Assembly: GCF_013314895.1 (NCBI RefSeq)
Contig: NZ_JABTYE010000029.1
Coordinates: 1 to 58,451, forward strand
Source: Cupriavidus gilardii
GTDB taxonomy: Bacteria; Pseudomonadota; Gammaproteobacteria; Burkholderiales; Burkholderiaceae
DNA length: 58,451 nucleotides
Direction of reading: 5' to 3'
Shown here: positions 45,532-54,615 of the stretch, in pieces
Numbering within the stretch: the first letter of the stretch is position 1
Layout: each line of letters begins with the position of its first letter
Position numbers and translations under genes: made by a program
The notes under the pieces: generated by a model
Seen by the model: the letters and a program-made list of their open reading frames with translations, nothing else
Databases searched by the model: none
Told to the model about the DNA's origin: nothing

Positions 45532-48026
45532 TAGGTGAGCGTCGCCATCACGTTGCGCGCTTCGCCGTAGTAGCAGTTCAGCAGCCCGGCGCACGAAGAC
45601 ACATAGGTCTTGTCGAACAGATTGGTGGCGGCGACACGCAATCCCGTGCCCTTCAGCGACGGGCTGATGCGGCTCAGGTCCAGCCGCATCATCAGGTCGA
45701 CCAGCGTGGTCGACGGCACCTTCAGCGAGTTCTCGTTGTCGGCCCAGCTGGTGCCGACATAGCGCACGCCGGCGCCCACGGTGAGGCCGGGGAACACCAG
45801 ATAATCGGCCCATACCGAGGCCATATGCTGCGGCGCCTGGTACGGCGTGTTGCCGACCACGCCCTCGGGCGACTCGACGTAGCGCATATGCGTGTAGGTG
45901 TAGCTGGCCAGCAGCGACAGCTTGTCGGTCACGCGCGAGCGCGCCTCCAGCTCGAGCCCGCGCGAACGGACCTTGCCGGCGGGCTGGTAGTACGGGGTCG
46001 ACAGCACGCGCGCGGCGACCTTGTCCTGCGTCAGGTCGTACAGCGAGGCCGACAGCAGCGTGCTGCTGCGCGGCGGCTGGTATCGCACGCCGATCTCGAC
46101 CTGCCGGCTCTCCGTCGGCGGCAGCAGGCTGCCGTCGCGGGCGGTGCTGCCGCTCGGGTTGAAGCCCTCGCTATAGCCGGCATACGGCGCGATGCCGTTG
46201 TCGAACAGATAGACCAGGCCTGCGCGCTTGGTGAACTTCGAGCCGTCCCATTCCGAACGCGAGGCGGCGCCGAAGCCAAGGTTCGATACCTTGGCCATGT
46301 CCTGGCGGCCGCCCAGCACCAGGCGCCAGCGATCCCAGGCGATCTGGTCCTGCAGATAGAGGCCGGTCTGCTCGAGCTTGCGGTCGATATTGGCGCGGAA
46401 CAGGCCGGACAGCCCGGCGTTGCCGTAGACCGGATCGAACGCGTCGATCGGCGCGGCGCTGCCCGATTCCCACCACCCGTCGACGTGGCGATGCTGGTAG
46501 TCGACCCCGAACAGCAGCGTGTGCTTGAGCGGGCCGGTATCGAATTGCCCCTGCAGCTGGTTGTCGACGATAAAGGCGTCCAGGCTTTCGTCGGCACCCG
46601 AGTAGTAGCGCGTCAGCGTGTTGGGGCCGGCCCAGCCATAGCCATAGACCTGCTGCAGCGTGACGTCGGACGACAGATAGCGGAAGTTCTGCCGGAACTG
46701 CCAGCGGTCGTTGAACGCATGTTCGAACTGGTAGCCGACCATGCGCTGCGTGCGCGTGAATTCGTTGTGCCCCGGCTCGCCGTCGAAGAAGCTGCGCAGG
46801 ATGCGGCGGCCGTTGTGCGCGGCGGTGATGGTGGCGTCCGACGGAATCGCGCCGTGATAGCCGCCATGCGGGTCGCGCTGCAGATAGGCCTGCAGCAGCA
46901 GGCGCGTGTCCGGGCTGATGTTGAGCAGCAGCGACGGCGCGATGGCGAAGCGCTCTTCCTCGACATGGCGGTACTGCGTGTCCATCGAGCGGCCGATCGC
47001 GGTGATCCGATAGGCGGCGACGCCGTTGTCGTCGATCGGGCCGGTCAGGTCGAAGCCCACCTCGTAGCGGTTGCGGTTGCCTGCGGTGACCTGGGCCTCG
47101 CCGGCGCGCTCGAACTGCGGCCGCTTGCTGGTCAGCGCGACCACGCCGCCGGGCGAGGCGCGCCCGTACAGCACCGAGGCAGGGCCGCGAATCACGTCGA
47201 TGCGCTCCAGGAAATACGGATCGACCTGCATCGAGCTGTAGCTGCCGGGATCGCCCAGCACCTTCAGGCCGTCGAGCAGCGAGTTGTCGACGCTGCTGTC
47301 GATGAAGCCGCGCAGCGCGACGTAGTCGTAGCGGTTGGTCGCGCCGACCAGCGCGGTGAAGGCGCCGGGCGTGTAGTTCAGCGCCTCGGACACGCTGCGC
47401 GGCTTCTGGTCTTCGAGCTGCTGGCGCGTGACCACCGAGATCGACTGGGGCGTCTCGGCGAGCGGCGTGTCGGTCTTGGTGCCGGCGGCGCTGCGTTTGG
47501 CGACGAAGCCAATGCCGGGACTCAGCGCGGTTTCCTGGTTGCCGGTGACCGTCACGGCGGGGAGCATCGCGGCATCGGCCGGTGCCGCGTTGGCCTGCGG
47601 CGCCGGCGTGGCGGCCGGCACGAGCAGATAGCCGGCCGGGGTCCTGCCGATCGCGTAGCCGCTGCCGCGCAGCAGCACGCCAAAGCCCTCGTCGATGCCA
47701 TAGCGGCCGCGCAGGCCCTGCGTGCGCAAGCCGCGCAGCTTGTCGGCGTCGACCGTGATGGCGACGCCGGCCTGCTGAGCAAAGCGCGTCAGCGCCTCGG
47801 CCAGCGGGCCGGCGGGGATGTCGTACTGGGTCTGGGTTTGCGTCTGCGTCTGCGTTTGCGTTTGCGTTTGCGTTTGCGTTTGCGTTTGCGTTTGCGCGTG
47901 GGCGCGCGCGGGCAGCGCCATCGCGCTCGCCAGCGCGGTGCCGACGGCCAGTGGCATCGCCAGCCGGACGGCAAGCGCGCGCGAGTTCAGGCGAGGCCGT
48001 ACGGGCCCGGAATGGGTGTGGCTCAT
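45522..48026 (-). CDS. TonB-dependent siderophore receptor/transducer with STN domain
   Basis: 834 residues, outer membrane. Signal peptide to about residue 40 (PLAVGTALASAMALPARAHA), an unusual (QT)11 stretch, then the secretin/TonB N-terminal signalling domain (YDIPAGPLAEALTRFAQQAG, DEGFGVLLRGSGYAIG), plug domain (ETPQSISVVTRQQLEDQKPR, IDVIRGPASVLYGRASPGGV) and 22-strand barrel ending in LTYQW with a terminal aromatic residue. The STN domain passes the ligand signal to FecR, encoded next to it. ATG 48026 gives a good signal peptide. Probably a ferric-siderophore receptor, FpvA/FecA-like. Confidence 0.95.
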   Translation of the reverse strand: MSHTHSGPVRPRLNSRALAVRLAMPLAVGTALASAMALPARAHAQTQTQTQTQTQTQTQTQTQTQTQYDIPAGPLAEALTRFAQQAGVAITVDADKLRGLRTQGLRGRYGIDEGFGVLLRGSGYAIGRTPAGYLLVPAATPAPQANAAPADAAMLPAVTVTGNQETALSPGIGFVAKRSAAGTKTDTPLAETPQSISVVTRQQLEDQKPRSVSEALNYTPGAFTALVGATNRYDYVALRGFIDSSVDNSLLDGLKVLGDPGSYSSMQVDPYFLERIDVIRGPASVLYGRASPGGVVALTSKRPQFERAGEAQVTAGNRNRYEVGFDLTGPIDDNGVAAYRITAIGRSMDTQYRHVEEERFAIAPSLLLNISPDTRLLLQAYLQRDPHGGYHGAIPSDATITAAHNGRRILRSFFDGEPGHNEFTRTQRMVGYQFEHAFNDRWQFRQNFRYLSSDVTLQQVYGYGWAGPNTLTRYYSGADESLDAFIVDNQLQGQFDTGPLKHTLLFGVDYQHRHVDGWWESGSAAPIDAFDPVYGNAGLSGLFRANIDRKLEQTGLYLQDQIAWDRWRLVLGGRQDMAKVSNLGFGAASRSEWDGSKFTKRAGLVYLFDNGIAPYAGYSEGFNPSGSTARDGSLLPPTESRQVEIGVRYQPPRSSTLLSASLYDLTQDKVAARVLSTPYYQPAGKVRSRGLELEARSRVTDKLSLLASYTYTHMRYVESPEGVVGNTPYQAPQHMASVWADYLVFPGLTVGAGVRYVGTSWADNENSLKVPSTTLVDLMMRLDLSRISPSLKGTGLRVAATNLFDKTYVSSCAGLLNCYYGEARNVMATLTYQW
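47827..47892. repeat. In-frame hexanucleotide microsatellite encoding (QT)11
   Basis: Eleven hexamers of TG(C/G)GT(T/C) on the plus strand read (CAA/CAG/CAC-like Gln, Thr) on the coding strand and give Gln-Thr repeats at the mature N-terminus of the TonB transducer, just before the STN domain. Seven consecutive units are identical. Confidence 0.96.
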
Positions 48027-48121
48027 GATTTCGCGGTTTCCGTGCTTTTGTTGTTGTTGTGTTTGACGGATGAGGCAGGCGGATCGGAACCGGGCCATGG
48101 TTGGTAGCGCTGGTTTTTCTT

Positions 48122-48226
48122 CCCTCTCCCGCGGGAGAGGGGCGGGTGAGAGGGCGACGGCGTTTGCCATGCCATCGCCGCTGGACACCACCCGCCCAAC
48201 CCTCTCACCCTTTGCAGGGGAGAGGG
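48122..48226. repeat. REP-like inverted element pair
   Basis: CCCTCTCCCGCGGGAGAGGG at 48122-48141 is a perfect palindrome followed by GGGTGAGAGGG; CCCTCTCACCC at 48200-48210 and GGGGAGAGGG at 48217-48226 are the inverted partner. Same family as 1-64 and 10689-10801. It lies between fecR and the TonB receptor. Confidence 0.8.
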
Positions 48227-48248
48227 AGAACACCAGGGGACCCCCGAT

Positions 48249-49355
48249 CTACTCCCCTGCCGCCGCGTCCACCCACACAAGATACGGCGTCAACTGCCGC
48301 ACCCGCACCGCCGGCAGCGCATTGGCCAGCAATTGCAGCGCCTGCTCGGTGTCGTCCAGCGGCAGCACCGCGAACACCCGCACGTCCGCGATCTGCTTGC
48401 GGTCGTAGCCGATCCAGCCCGGACGATGCCGATTCAGCGCGTCCAGCAGCTCGGGCAGCGGCTGCCCGTGCGCGATCAGCTGGCGGCGTTGCCAGGCCTG
48501 CTCGATGCTGTCCGCATGCACCCGCTCGATGGGCCCAAGCCCGGCCGCGGTCACCGCGACGCGTTCGCCGGCGGACACCACCGCCTGGCGCGGCTCGCTG
48601 TGCGCGCCGGTGGCGCGGGCCCGGACCTTCGACTCCAGCATCGTCAGCACGGTCCGGCCGTCGTCGCGGCCGACGCTGAAACGCGTGCCGAGCGCCTCGA
48701 TGTCGGCCTGCGCGGTGCGGACGACGAAGGGCCGCGCCGGATCGCGCGCGACATCGATCAGCACCTCGCCGCGGATCAACTCGATCAGGCGGTGCCGTTC
48801 GTCGTAGCGCAGATCCACCGCGCTGCCGCTGTTCAGGGTGAGGCGAGTGCCGTCGGGCAGCGTGTGGGTTTGCCATTGGCCGGTGCCGGTACGCAGATCG
48901 GCCAGCAGATACGCCGGCGGCCAGGCATGCAGCGACAGTGCGAGGACGGCGGCTGTTACGAGCGCGGCGGCCAGGGCGCCGAGATGCCTTGTGGTGCGGC
49001 GGCGGCGCGTCGGTTTGCCGCCCCGCATGCCATCCCGTACGCTGTCACGCGGTCCGGCATGCCGCCCGTCATCCCGTGGGTCATGCCGCCGGTCATGTCG
49101 TCCATCCTCGAAGGCGGCGCGCAACGCCGCGCGTGCAGGGCGGACATCGCCACCGGCATGCTGACGCAGGTCTTGCAGGCGCTCGAGCAGGGATTCCACG
49201 CGAGCGGCGGCGCGTGCGTGCCGCGGGTCGGCGGCCTTCCAGCGTGCGAATTCGATCTGCGCGGTGGCGCGCTCGTCGGGATCGTCGGCGGTCAGGCGTG
49301 CAATCCAGTCGGCGGCCTGCGCGACCGGATCGCTGTCGGTCGTGTACGCGCTCAT
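48249..49355 (-). CDS. FecR-family anti-sigma regulator
   Basis: 368 residues. N-terminal cytoplasmic domain (DPVAQAADWIARLTADDPDE, FARWKAADPRHARAAARVES), an Arg/Asp/His-rich insert of about 40 residues (about 83-122), one membrane helix (LGALAAALVTAAVLALSLHA), then the periplasmic FecR domain (LADLRTGTGQWQTHTLPDGT, RLTLNSGSAVDLRYDERHR, LGTRFSVGRDDGRTVLTMLE) and a C-terminal STN-like part (YDRKQIADVRVFAVLPLDDT). It relays the TonB-receptor signal to the sigma factor. ATG 49355 overlaps the sigma stop (ATGA). Confidence 0.95.
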   Translation of the reverse strand: MSAYTTDSDPVAQAADWIARLTADDPDERATAQIEFARWKAADPRHARAAARVESLLERLQDLRQHAGGDVRPARAALRAAFEDGRHDRRHDPRDDGRHAGPRDSVRDGMRGGKPTRRRRTTRHLGALAAALVTAAVLALSLHAWPPAYLLADLRTGTGQWQTHTLPDGTRLTLNSGSAVDLRYDERHRLIELIRGEVLIDVARDPARPFVVRTAQADIEALGTRFSVGRDDGRTVLTMLESKVRARATGAHSEPRQAVVSAGERVAVTAAGLGPIERVHADSIEQAWQRRQLIAHGQPLPELLDALNRHRPGWIGYDRKQIADVRVFAVLPLDDTEQALQLLANALPAVRVRQLTPYLVWVDAAAGE

Positions 49356-49924
49356 TGCGCGCACGACGCTGCAGCCGTGACGCCGTGATCGGGCTCGACC
49401 GCATCCACGCCGTCCTCCGCCAACGCGCAATGCGCCAGCGCCTGCACCAGATATTTATGGATCATTCGCGTCGACACGCCCAGATGCGCGGCGATGCTGG
49501 CATGCGTCTGCCCGTCGAGGTAGTGCATCAGGAAGGCCTCGCGCGGCTTCGGCGGCAGGCCGTCGAGGGCGGCGCTGATCTGCGCCAGCGCCTGCAGCGC
49601 GGCCACGGTCTGCTCCGGCGACGGAAACCCGTCCAGCGAGGCCGCGGCCTGTTCCAGCTCGGCCAGATAGGCCTGCTCCAGCTTGTGCCGCCGCGCGCGA
49701 TCGACGATCAGCCGCTTCGCGGTGGTGGTCAGATACGCGCGCGGCTCGCGCACGACGGCCAGCGCATCGCGCGAGGCCAGGATCCGCACGAAGGTGTCGT
49801 GCGCCACGTCGGCCGCGTCATGCGGGCAGGACAGCTTCTTGCGCAACCAGCCGAACAGCCACGAATGATGGTCGCTGTACAGGGCATCGATCGGCTGCGA
49901 CGGCAGGGGCTCGGCGGCGGACAT
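49352..49924 (-). CDS. FecI-type ECF RNA polymerase sigma factor
   Basis: 190 residues. Region 2: ALYSDHHSWLFGWLRKKLSC, DAADVAHDTFVRILA and PRAYLTTTAKRLIVDRARR. Region 4: LPPKPREAFLMHYLDGQTHA then SIAAHLGVSTRMIHKYLV. Iron-starvation group. ATG 49924 has GGAG upstream; ATG 49939 is less likely. Translationally coupled to fecR. A Fur-like box lies 47-65 bases upstream, so the module is expected to be iron-repressed. It should direct transcription of the downstream TonB receptor. Confidence 0.95.
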   Translation of the reverse strand: MSAAEPLPSQPIDALYSDHHSWLFGWLRKKLSCPHDAADVAHDTFVRILASRDALAVVREPRAYLTTTAKRLIVDRARRHKLEQAYLAELEQAAASLDGFPSPEQTVAALQALAQISAALDGLPPKPREAFLMHYLDGQTHASIAAHLGVSTRMIHKYLVQALAHCALAEDGVDAVEPDHGVTAAASCAQ

Positions 49925-50225
49925 GGGGGCTCCGGCCATGGCGCAGGGCCTGGTCCGGGGAATGCTGGGAAATGAGAACGATTCGCATTTTATGAATGTG
50001 AGTGGGATTTGGCAACGGCTATTGGCGCGTTATTGGCGGCTTATTGGCGGCTTATTGGCGGGCTATCGGCGGGTGGGGAGTTATCGGCGGATCGCAGTCC
50101 GTCTTTCCATGGCGCGCTCGGCGCGAGCGAGCCATGGCGGACCATGGCGGAGATCGTCTGCACACCGACGAGACCATCGAGTCCGACAGCAAGCCCCCTC
50201 GGTTCTCTCTCATCTACCTGTGCCC
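49925..50225. other. fecI upstream region with 11-base phased repeats
   Basis: No gene. Besides the Fur-like box it contains five tandem 11-base units of the form GCTTATTGGCG at 50017-50071, with TATTGG/TATCGG starting every 11 bases at 50020, 50031, 50042, 50053 and 50064, and a further TATCGG at 50082. Confidence 0.7.
49971..49989. promoter_or_regulatory. Fur-like box upstream of fecI
   Basis: AATGAGAACGATTCGCATT is an inverted repeat with mismatches that matches the beta-proteobacterial Fur-box pattern (AATGNGAATNRTTCTCATT). It is placed just upstream of the ECF sigma gene. Confidence 0.8.
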
Positions 50226-51695
50226 TCATGCCCCTGGGGCCTCGCCCCGTTGTTTCAGGCGGCGCACCGCCGCGCGCGCCTGCGCGCCCAGTTCGGCGAG
50301 ATCCACGCCCGGAATCGCGTCGTGTTCGGCGACCACGCGGCCGGCCACGATCAGCGCGCGCAGCGCCGGCCGGCCGCCGCTGGCGACCGGCGCGATGGCC
50401 GGATCGTGCAGGCCGAAGCAGCGCGGATCGTCGAGCCGGTAGATCGCCAGATCGGCGGCCATGCCGGGCCGCAGCGCGCCCACTGCGTCGAGACCCAACA
50501 CGGCGGCACCGCCCGCCGTGCCCCAGCGCACCACGTCCTCGACGCTGGCGGCATCCGCCCCGCCTTCGAAGCGTCCGCCCTCGAACACCGGGCGCGCGGC
50601 GTGGCCGCGCCGGGCCCGCTGCAGCAGCCAGGCGGCATGGGCCTCGCTGATCATGTCCGCGGCCTCGTTCGATGCCGCACCATCGACGCCGAGCGAGACC
50701 GGCACGCCGGCCGCCTCCAGCGCCGGCAGATCGGCGATGCCGCTGCCGAGCCGGCCATTGCTTTGCGGGCAATGCGCGATGCCGGTCTTCGTTGCACCGA
50801 GCATGCGGATCTCATCGCGATCGAGCTTGACCAGATGGGCGAACCAGACGTCGGGGCCCAGCCATTCGACCTCGGCGCAGAAGGCGACCGGGGTGGTGCC
50901 GTGCATCGCGCGCGCGGCATTCTGGTATTCGGCCGTTTCGGACAGATGGCTGTGCAGCCGGATGCCGAGCCGGCGTGCGGTGCGTGCACAGGTGCGCAGC
51001 TCGTCGGGCGACATCGAGTACAGCGGCGTGGTCGGCGCCATCACCACGCGCCGCATCGCCGTGCCGGCGCCATCGTGGTAGCGCGCGGTCAGGCGTTCGC
51101 AATCGGCGAGGAAGCCGTCCAGCGCTTCGGGCCGCAGCGCCTGCGGCAGTTCGCTTTCGAGCTGGCGTGTCCGCGTCGCGCCGCCGCGGCACAGCACGAA
51201 GCGCAGGCCCAGCGCCTGCGCTTCCTCGAACAGGATCGCCGAGCTGTCGAACGGCATGCCGGGGTAGTACAGATAGTTGTGGTCGGCGACCGTGCCGCAG
51301 CCGCTGCGCAGCAGTTCGACCAGGCCGATGCGCGCCGCCAGGCGGAAGGTCGCTTCGTCGAAGGCCGCGCGAAAGCGATACGGCGTGGCGCCGAGCCAGG
51401 GGGTCAGCGTCAGGTTCAGCCCGGCCGGATCGCCCTTGAGCAGCGACTGGAACAGATGGTGATGCGTATTGACCCAGGCCGGATAGACCACGCAATCGGT
51501 GGCGTCGATCACGGTGTCGTCAGGCTCCTGCGACAGCGTGCCGATCGCTTCGATCAGGCCGCCACGCAGCCGGATGTCCGGACCGGGATGGCGCGCCGCG
51601 TCGCCGGCGAGGCCGGTCAGGATCGCAGCGGCGTTGCGGATCAGCAGCGAAGGGGCGCGGCTGGCGGCGTCGAGGGGAGAGAAGTTCGATGTCAT
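50226..51695 (-). CDS. Amidohydrolase (8-oxoguanine deaminase / TRZ-ATZ type)
   Basis: 489 residues. Metal-dependent hydrolase: HxH at His78/His80 in VNTHHHLFQSL, HSHLSET in the barrel, FAHLVKLDRDE, and the late Asp in LGVDGAASNE. The N- and C-terminal parts close the small beta domain (AAILTGLAGD; ALIVAGRVVAEHDAIPG). The closest groups deaminate or dehalogenate N-heterocycles such as 8-oxoguanine or triazines. ATG 51695 overlaps the ABC-permease stop (ATGA), so it is translationally coupled and the last gene of the operon. Confidence 0.9.
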   Translation of the reverse strand: MTSNFSPLDAASRAPSLLIRNAAAILTGLAGDAARHPGPDIRLRGGLIEAIGTLSQEPDDTVIDATDCVVYPAWVNTHHHLFQSLLKGDPAGLNLTLTPWLGATPYRFRAAFDEATFRLAARIGLVELLRSGCGTVADHNYLYYPGMPFDSSAILFEEAQALGLRFVLCRGGATRTRQLESELPQALRPEALDGFLADCERLTARYHDGAGTAMRRVVMAPTTPLYSMSPDELRTCARTARRLGIRLHSHLSETAEYQNAARAMHGTTPVAFCAEVEWLGPDVWFAHLVKLDRDEIRMLGATKTGIAHCPQSNGRLGSGIADLPALEAAGVPVSLGVDGAASNEAADMISEAHAAWLLQRARRGHAARPVFEGGRFEGGADAASVEDVVRWGTAGGAAVLGLDAVGALRPGMAADLAIYRLDDPRCFGLHDPAIAPVASGGRPALRALIVAGRVVAEHDAIPGVDLAELGAQARAAVRRLKQRGEAPGA

Positions 51696-52486
51696 GCCAG
51701 CTCGCTTTCATGCCAATGCGACAGCGCCAGCCGCGACAGCATCACCATCGCGCCGAACAGCAGCACGCCGGTCACCGTGATCAGCACCAGCGCGGCGAAC
51801 AGGCGCGGGATATTCAGCGCGAAGCCGGCCTGCAGGATCTGATAGGCGAGCCCCGCGCCGGTACCGCCGGTGCCGGCGACGAACTCGGCCACCACCGCGC
51901 CGATCAGCGCCAGGCCGCAGCTGATGCGCAGCCCGCCGAAGAAATATGGCAGCGCGCTCGGTACGCGCAGTCGGCGCAGCGTGTCCCAGCGAGTGGCGCG
52001 GTTGATGCGGAACAGGTTCAGCAGGCCGGGATTGACGCTGCGCAGGCCAAGCACGGTGTTCGAGATGATCGGGAAGATCGCGACCATGGTGGCGCAGATC
52101 ACCAGCGCCAGCATGGGTTCCTTGACCCAGATGATGATCAGCGGCGCGATAGCAACCACCGGCGTGACCTGCAGCAGGATCGCGTAGGGAAACAGGCTGG
52201 CTTCGAGCAGCCGGCTCTGCACGAACACGAAGGCCGCTGCGGTGCCCAGCACGACGGCGAGCGCAAACGCCAGCATCGTGATGCGCAGCGTCACCCACAG
52301 CGAGCCCGACAGCAGCGACCAGTCCTCGACCAGCGTGCGGGCGATTGCCGTCGGCGTCGGCACCAGATACGGCGGCACGTCGAGCCAGACGCAGACGGCC
52401 TGCCAGGCCAGCAGCATGAGCGCGCCCACGGCCAGCGGCGCGGCAATGCGCTGTACGGCGGGACGGGACAGCAGGGGGGATGACAT
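51692..52486 (-). CDS. ABC transporter permease (SsuC/TauC/ThiX-like)
   Basis: 264 residues with six membrane helices. The permease loop reads VVAEFVAGTGGTGAGLAYQI and the EAA-type contact segment RATRWDTLRRLRVPSALPYF. Typical of importers with NMT1-like binding proteins. ATG 52486. Sits between the ATPase gene (31-base gap) and the amidohydrolase gene (4-base overlap) in the same operon. Confidence 0.94.
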   Translation of the reverse strand: MSSPLLSRPAVQRIAAPLAVGALMLLAWQAVCVWLDVPPYLVPTPTAIARTLVEDWSLLSGSLWVTLRITMLAFALAVVLGTAAAFVFVQSRLLEASLFPYAILLQVTPVVAIAPLIIIWVKEPMLALVICATMVAIFPIISNTVLGLRSVNPGLLNLFRINRATRWDTLRRLRVPSALPYFFGGLRISCGLALIGAVVAEFVAGTGGTGAGLAYQILQAGFALNIPRLFAALVLITVTGVLLFGAMVMLSRLALSHWHESELA

Positions 52487-52517
52487 GATTGGACTCCTTC
52501 GATGCGCCTGGATTCGG

Positions 52518-53438
52518 TTACGCGCGATCGGCCGGTGCGACGCCGGTATTGGCCTGCGTCAGCAGCGCCGACAGCCGCGCGCAGTGCTGGATGAATGCCG
52601 GGGAAACCCGGTAGGCCTCGTCGCGTACCGTGGGACCGTCGATCGCCACGTCGGCGATCACGCGGCCCGGCCGCGCCGCCATCACCACCACGCGGCTCGA
52701 CAGATAGACCGCCTCGTAGATGCTGTGCGTGACGAACACCACGGTCAGGCCGCGCTCTGCCCATAGCGCCCGCAGGTCGGCGTCGAGCCGGTTGCGGGTG
52801 AATTCGTCGAGCGCGCCGAAAGGCTCGTCCATCAGCAAAAGATCCGGCTCGGTTGCCAGCGCCCGCGCGATGGACACGCGCATCTGCATGCCGCCCGACA
52901 GCTCGCGCGGATAGACCTGGCCGAACTGGGAAAGGCCGACGAGAGCAAGCGCGCGCCGTGCGCGCTCGTCGGCCTGCTCGCGCGGCATGCGCGCGAGATC
53001 GAGCGGGAGCCGCACGTTGTCGGCGACCTTCGCCCACGGCATCAGCGTCGCCTCCTGGAACACCATCGCCAGCGTGCGGCGCGCGCCGGCGTCCGCCGCG
53101 GCAGCGGGCTTCGCGCCCGGCAGCGCGCCTTCGCCCCACCAGCGCAGATGACCGGCCGACGGTGCTTCCAGCCCGGCAAACAGCTTCAGCAGCGTGCTCT
53201 TGCCGCAGCCGGACGGACCCAGCAGCGAGACGAATTCGCCGGGCCGGATCGACAGCCTGATGCGCTCGAGCGCCACGGTGCCGTTGGGGTAGGTCTTCTC
53301 GACCTGGTTGGCGAACAGGATCGGCGCGTCGACGGCGCGGGCGTCGATGGGTCCTGCCGTTGCGGAACCGATCGGCATGGCGATGCCGGCGTGTTCGGAC
53401 GATGGGGTGCCGGGACGAACGCGAAACAGGGCGGACAT
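52518..53438 (-). CDS. ABC transporter ATP-binding protein
   Basis: 306 residues. Walker A GPSGCGKST at residues 74-82, Q-loop AMVFQEATLMPWAKV, signature RELSGGMQMRVSIARALA, Walker B LLLMDEPFGALDE and the switch His in FVTHSIYEA. The first 38 residues and a Pro/Ala insert near 105-120 (GALPGAKPAAAADAG) are extra. Powers the importer formed with the downstream permease and the binding protein. ATG 53438. Confidence 0.95.
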   Translation of the reverse strand: MSALFRVRPGTPSSEHAGIAMPIGSATAGPIDARAVDAPILFANQVEKTYPNGTVALERIRLSIRPGEFVSLLGPSGCGKSTLLKLFAGLEAPSAGHLRWWGEGALPGAKPAAAADAGARRTLAMVFQEATLMPWAKVADNVRLPLDLARMPREQADERARRALALVGLSQFGQVYPRELSGGMQMRVSIARALATEPDLLLMDEPFGALDEFTRNRLDADLRALWAERGLTVVFVTHSIYEAVYLSSRVVVMAARPGRVIADVAIDGPTVRDEAYRVSPAFIQHCARLSALLTQANTGVAPADRA

Positions 53439-53486
53439 GGAGGTCTCCGGTGGTCTGCGGTAGGGCGTGGCTGCGTGCCGAGGCGT

Positions 53487-54524
53487 TCAGCCGCTGACGA
53501 CGGGCACGCGGAACACTTCCGTCTCGCCGTGCTGCTCCAGCAGATCCAGCAGCATCCTGCGCATCAGCAGCCCCGGCTTGTCCGACTCCATATGGAACTC
53601 GACGCGGCGGCGCGTATCGATGCAGGCGTCGTAGTCGGTCGCCTCCAGAATCTCGCGATCCTCGGCGACGATGGGCGCGTCCCAGGCGATCAACTCCTCG
53701 GTCGAGCAGTCTTCCTCGCGGTCGTTGCGATAGAGCCACTGCGACAGCATCACGGTCCTGTCGTCGATCGGCGTCGCGCAGTTGTAGATGATGTGATGGC
53801 GTCCGCTGGCCGGATAGATGCAGCCGAAGCGGCGCGTGAACGGCATGTCCCAGCGGTTGAACATATGCCGGTAGGTGATCGGCTCCGTGGTGCCCGTCAC
53901 GCGATGGCCTGCTTCGATATTGCGGATCGGTACCAGCGTCTCGGCCTCGAAACCCCATTCGCGCTGCTTCAGCTCGTATTTCTCGGGCCTCGGTTGGTCG
54001 GCGAGACCGAAGTTGGCGCGATGGACGAAGCTGAAGTGCGAGTTGTCGAACGCGTTTTCCATCACGCGCAGCGGACTCGTATTCCATTGCTCGTAGTACT
54101 GCAGGATGCGGCGATAGGCCGGGTCGCCCTCTTCGGGGAAGTCGGGAATCGGCTGCAGCGGTTCGTCCAGCGCGACCCACACGTAGCCGTATTTCTGCTC
54201 GGCGCGATAGGCCGGCACGCGCGCGCCCGCCGGCACCCGGCTGTCCGGCGCCTGCGGAATCCGCACGCAGGCGCCGGAGCAGTCGTACTCCCAGCCGTGA
54301 TAGCCGCAGACGATGTCGCCGCGCTCGTTGACCCAGCCCTTGGACAGCTTCGCGGTGCGGTGGCAGCAGCGGTCCTGCAACGCGGCCACGGAACCGTCGG
54401 GGCGTTTCCACAGCACCAGGTTCTCGCCGAGCAGCGTGAAGGGCCTGGGGCCGTCGTCGAGCATCGAGACCGGCATCAGCGCGTACCAGAAGCGGCGCAG
54501 CACGGGTTGTCGGGTGACCAGCAT
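53487..54524 (-). CDS. Rieske-type aromatic ring-hydroxylating oxygenase (vanillate O-demethylase-like)
   Basis: 345 residues. Rieske [2Fe-2S] ligands Cys53, His55, Cys73, His76 (DRCCHRTAKLSKGW; IVCGYHGWEYD). The catalytic mononuclear iron site is in ENAFDNSHFSFVHRAN (about residues 155-170). VanA/phthalate-oxygenase-like group, which needs a separate reductase not present here. ATG 54524. Placed between the binding protein and the ATPase gene, so it likely oxidises or demethylates the imported substrate. Confidence 0.93.
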   Translation of the reverse strand: MLVTRQPVLRRFWYALMPVSMLDDGPRPFTLLGENLVLWKRPDGSVAALQDRCCHRTAKLSKGWVNERGDIVCGYHGWEYDCSGACVRIPQAPDSRVPAGARVPAYRAEQKYGYVWVALDEPLQPIPDFPEEGDPAYRRILQYYEQWNTSPLRVMENAFDNSHFSFVHRANFGLADQPRPEKYELKQREWGFEAETLVPIRNIEAGHRVTGTTEPITYRHMFNRWDMPFTRRFGCIYPASGRHHIIYNCATPIDDRTVMLSQWLYRNDREEDCSTEELIAWDAPIVAEDREILEATDYDACIDTRRRVEFHMESDKPGLLMRRMLLDLLEQHGETEVFRVPVVSG

Positions 54525-54615
54525 GGTGATTCCTCGGAATGCGAACGACGCGGATGGCGCCGGGGTTCGGGTTGATCGGTGGTGGCGAAGGCGTTCGATG
54601 GCGTGCGTGCGCGGC

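Noticed and set aside
50017..50071. Possible CRISPR or replication iterons
   Set aside because: Units are 11 bases, tandem, without spacers, and there is no rep gene or DnaA box nearby.
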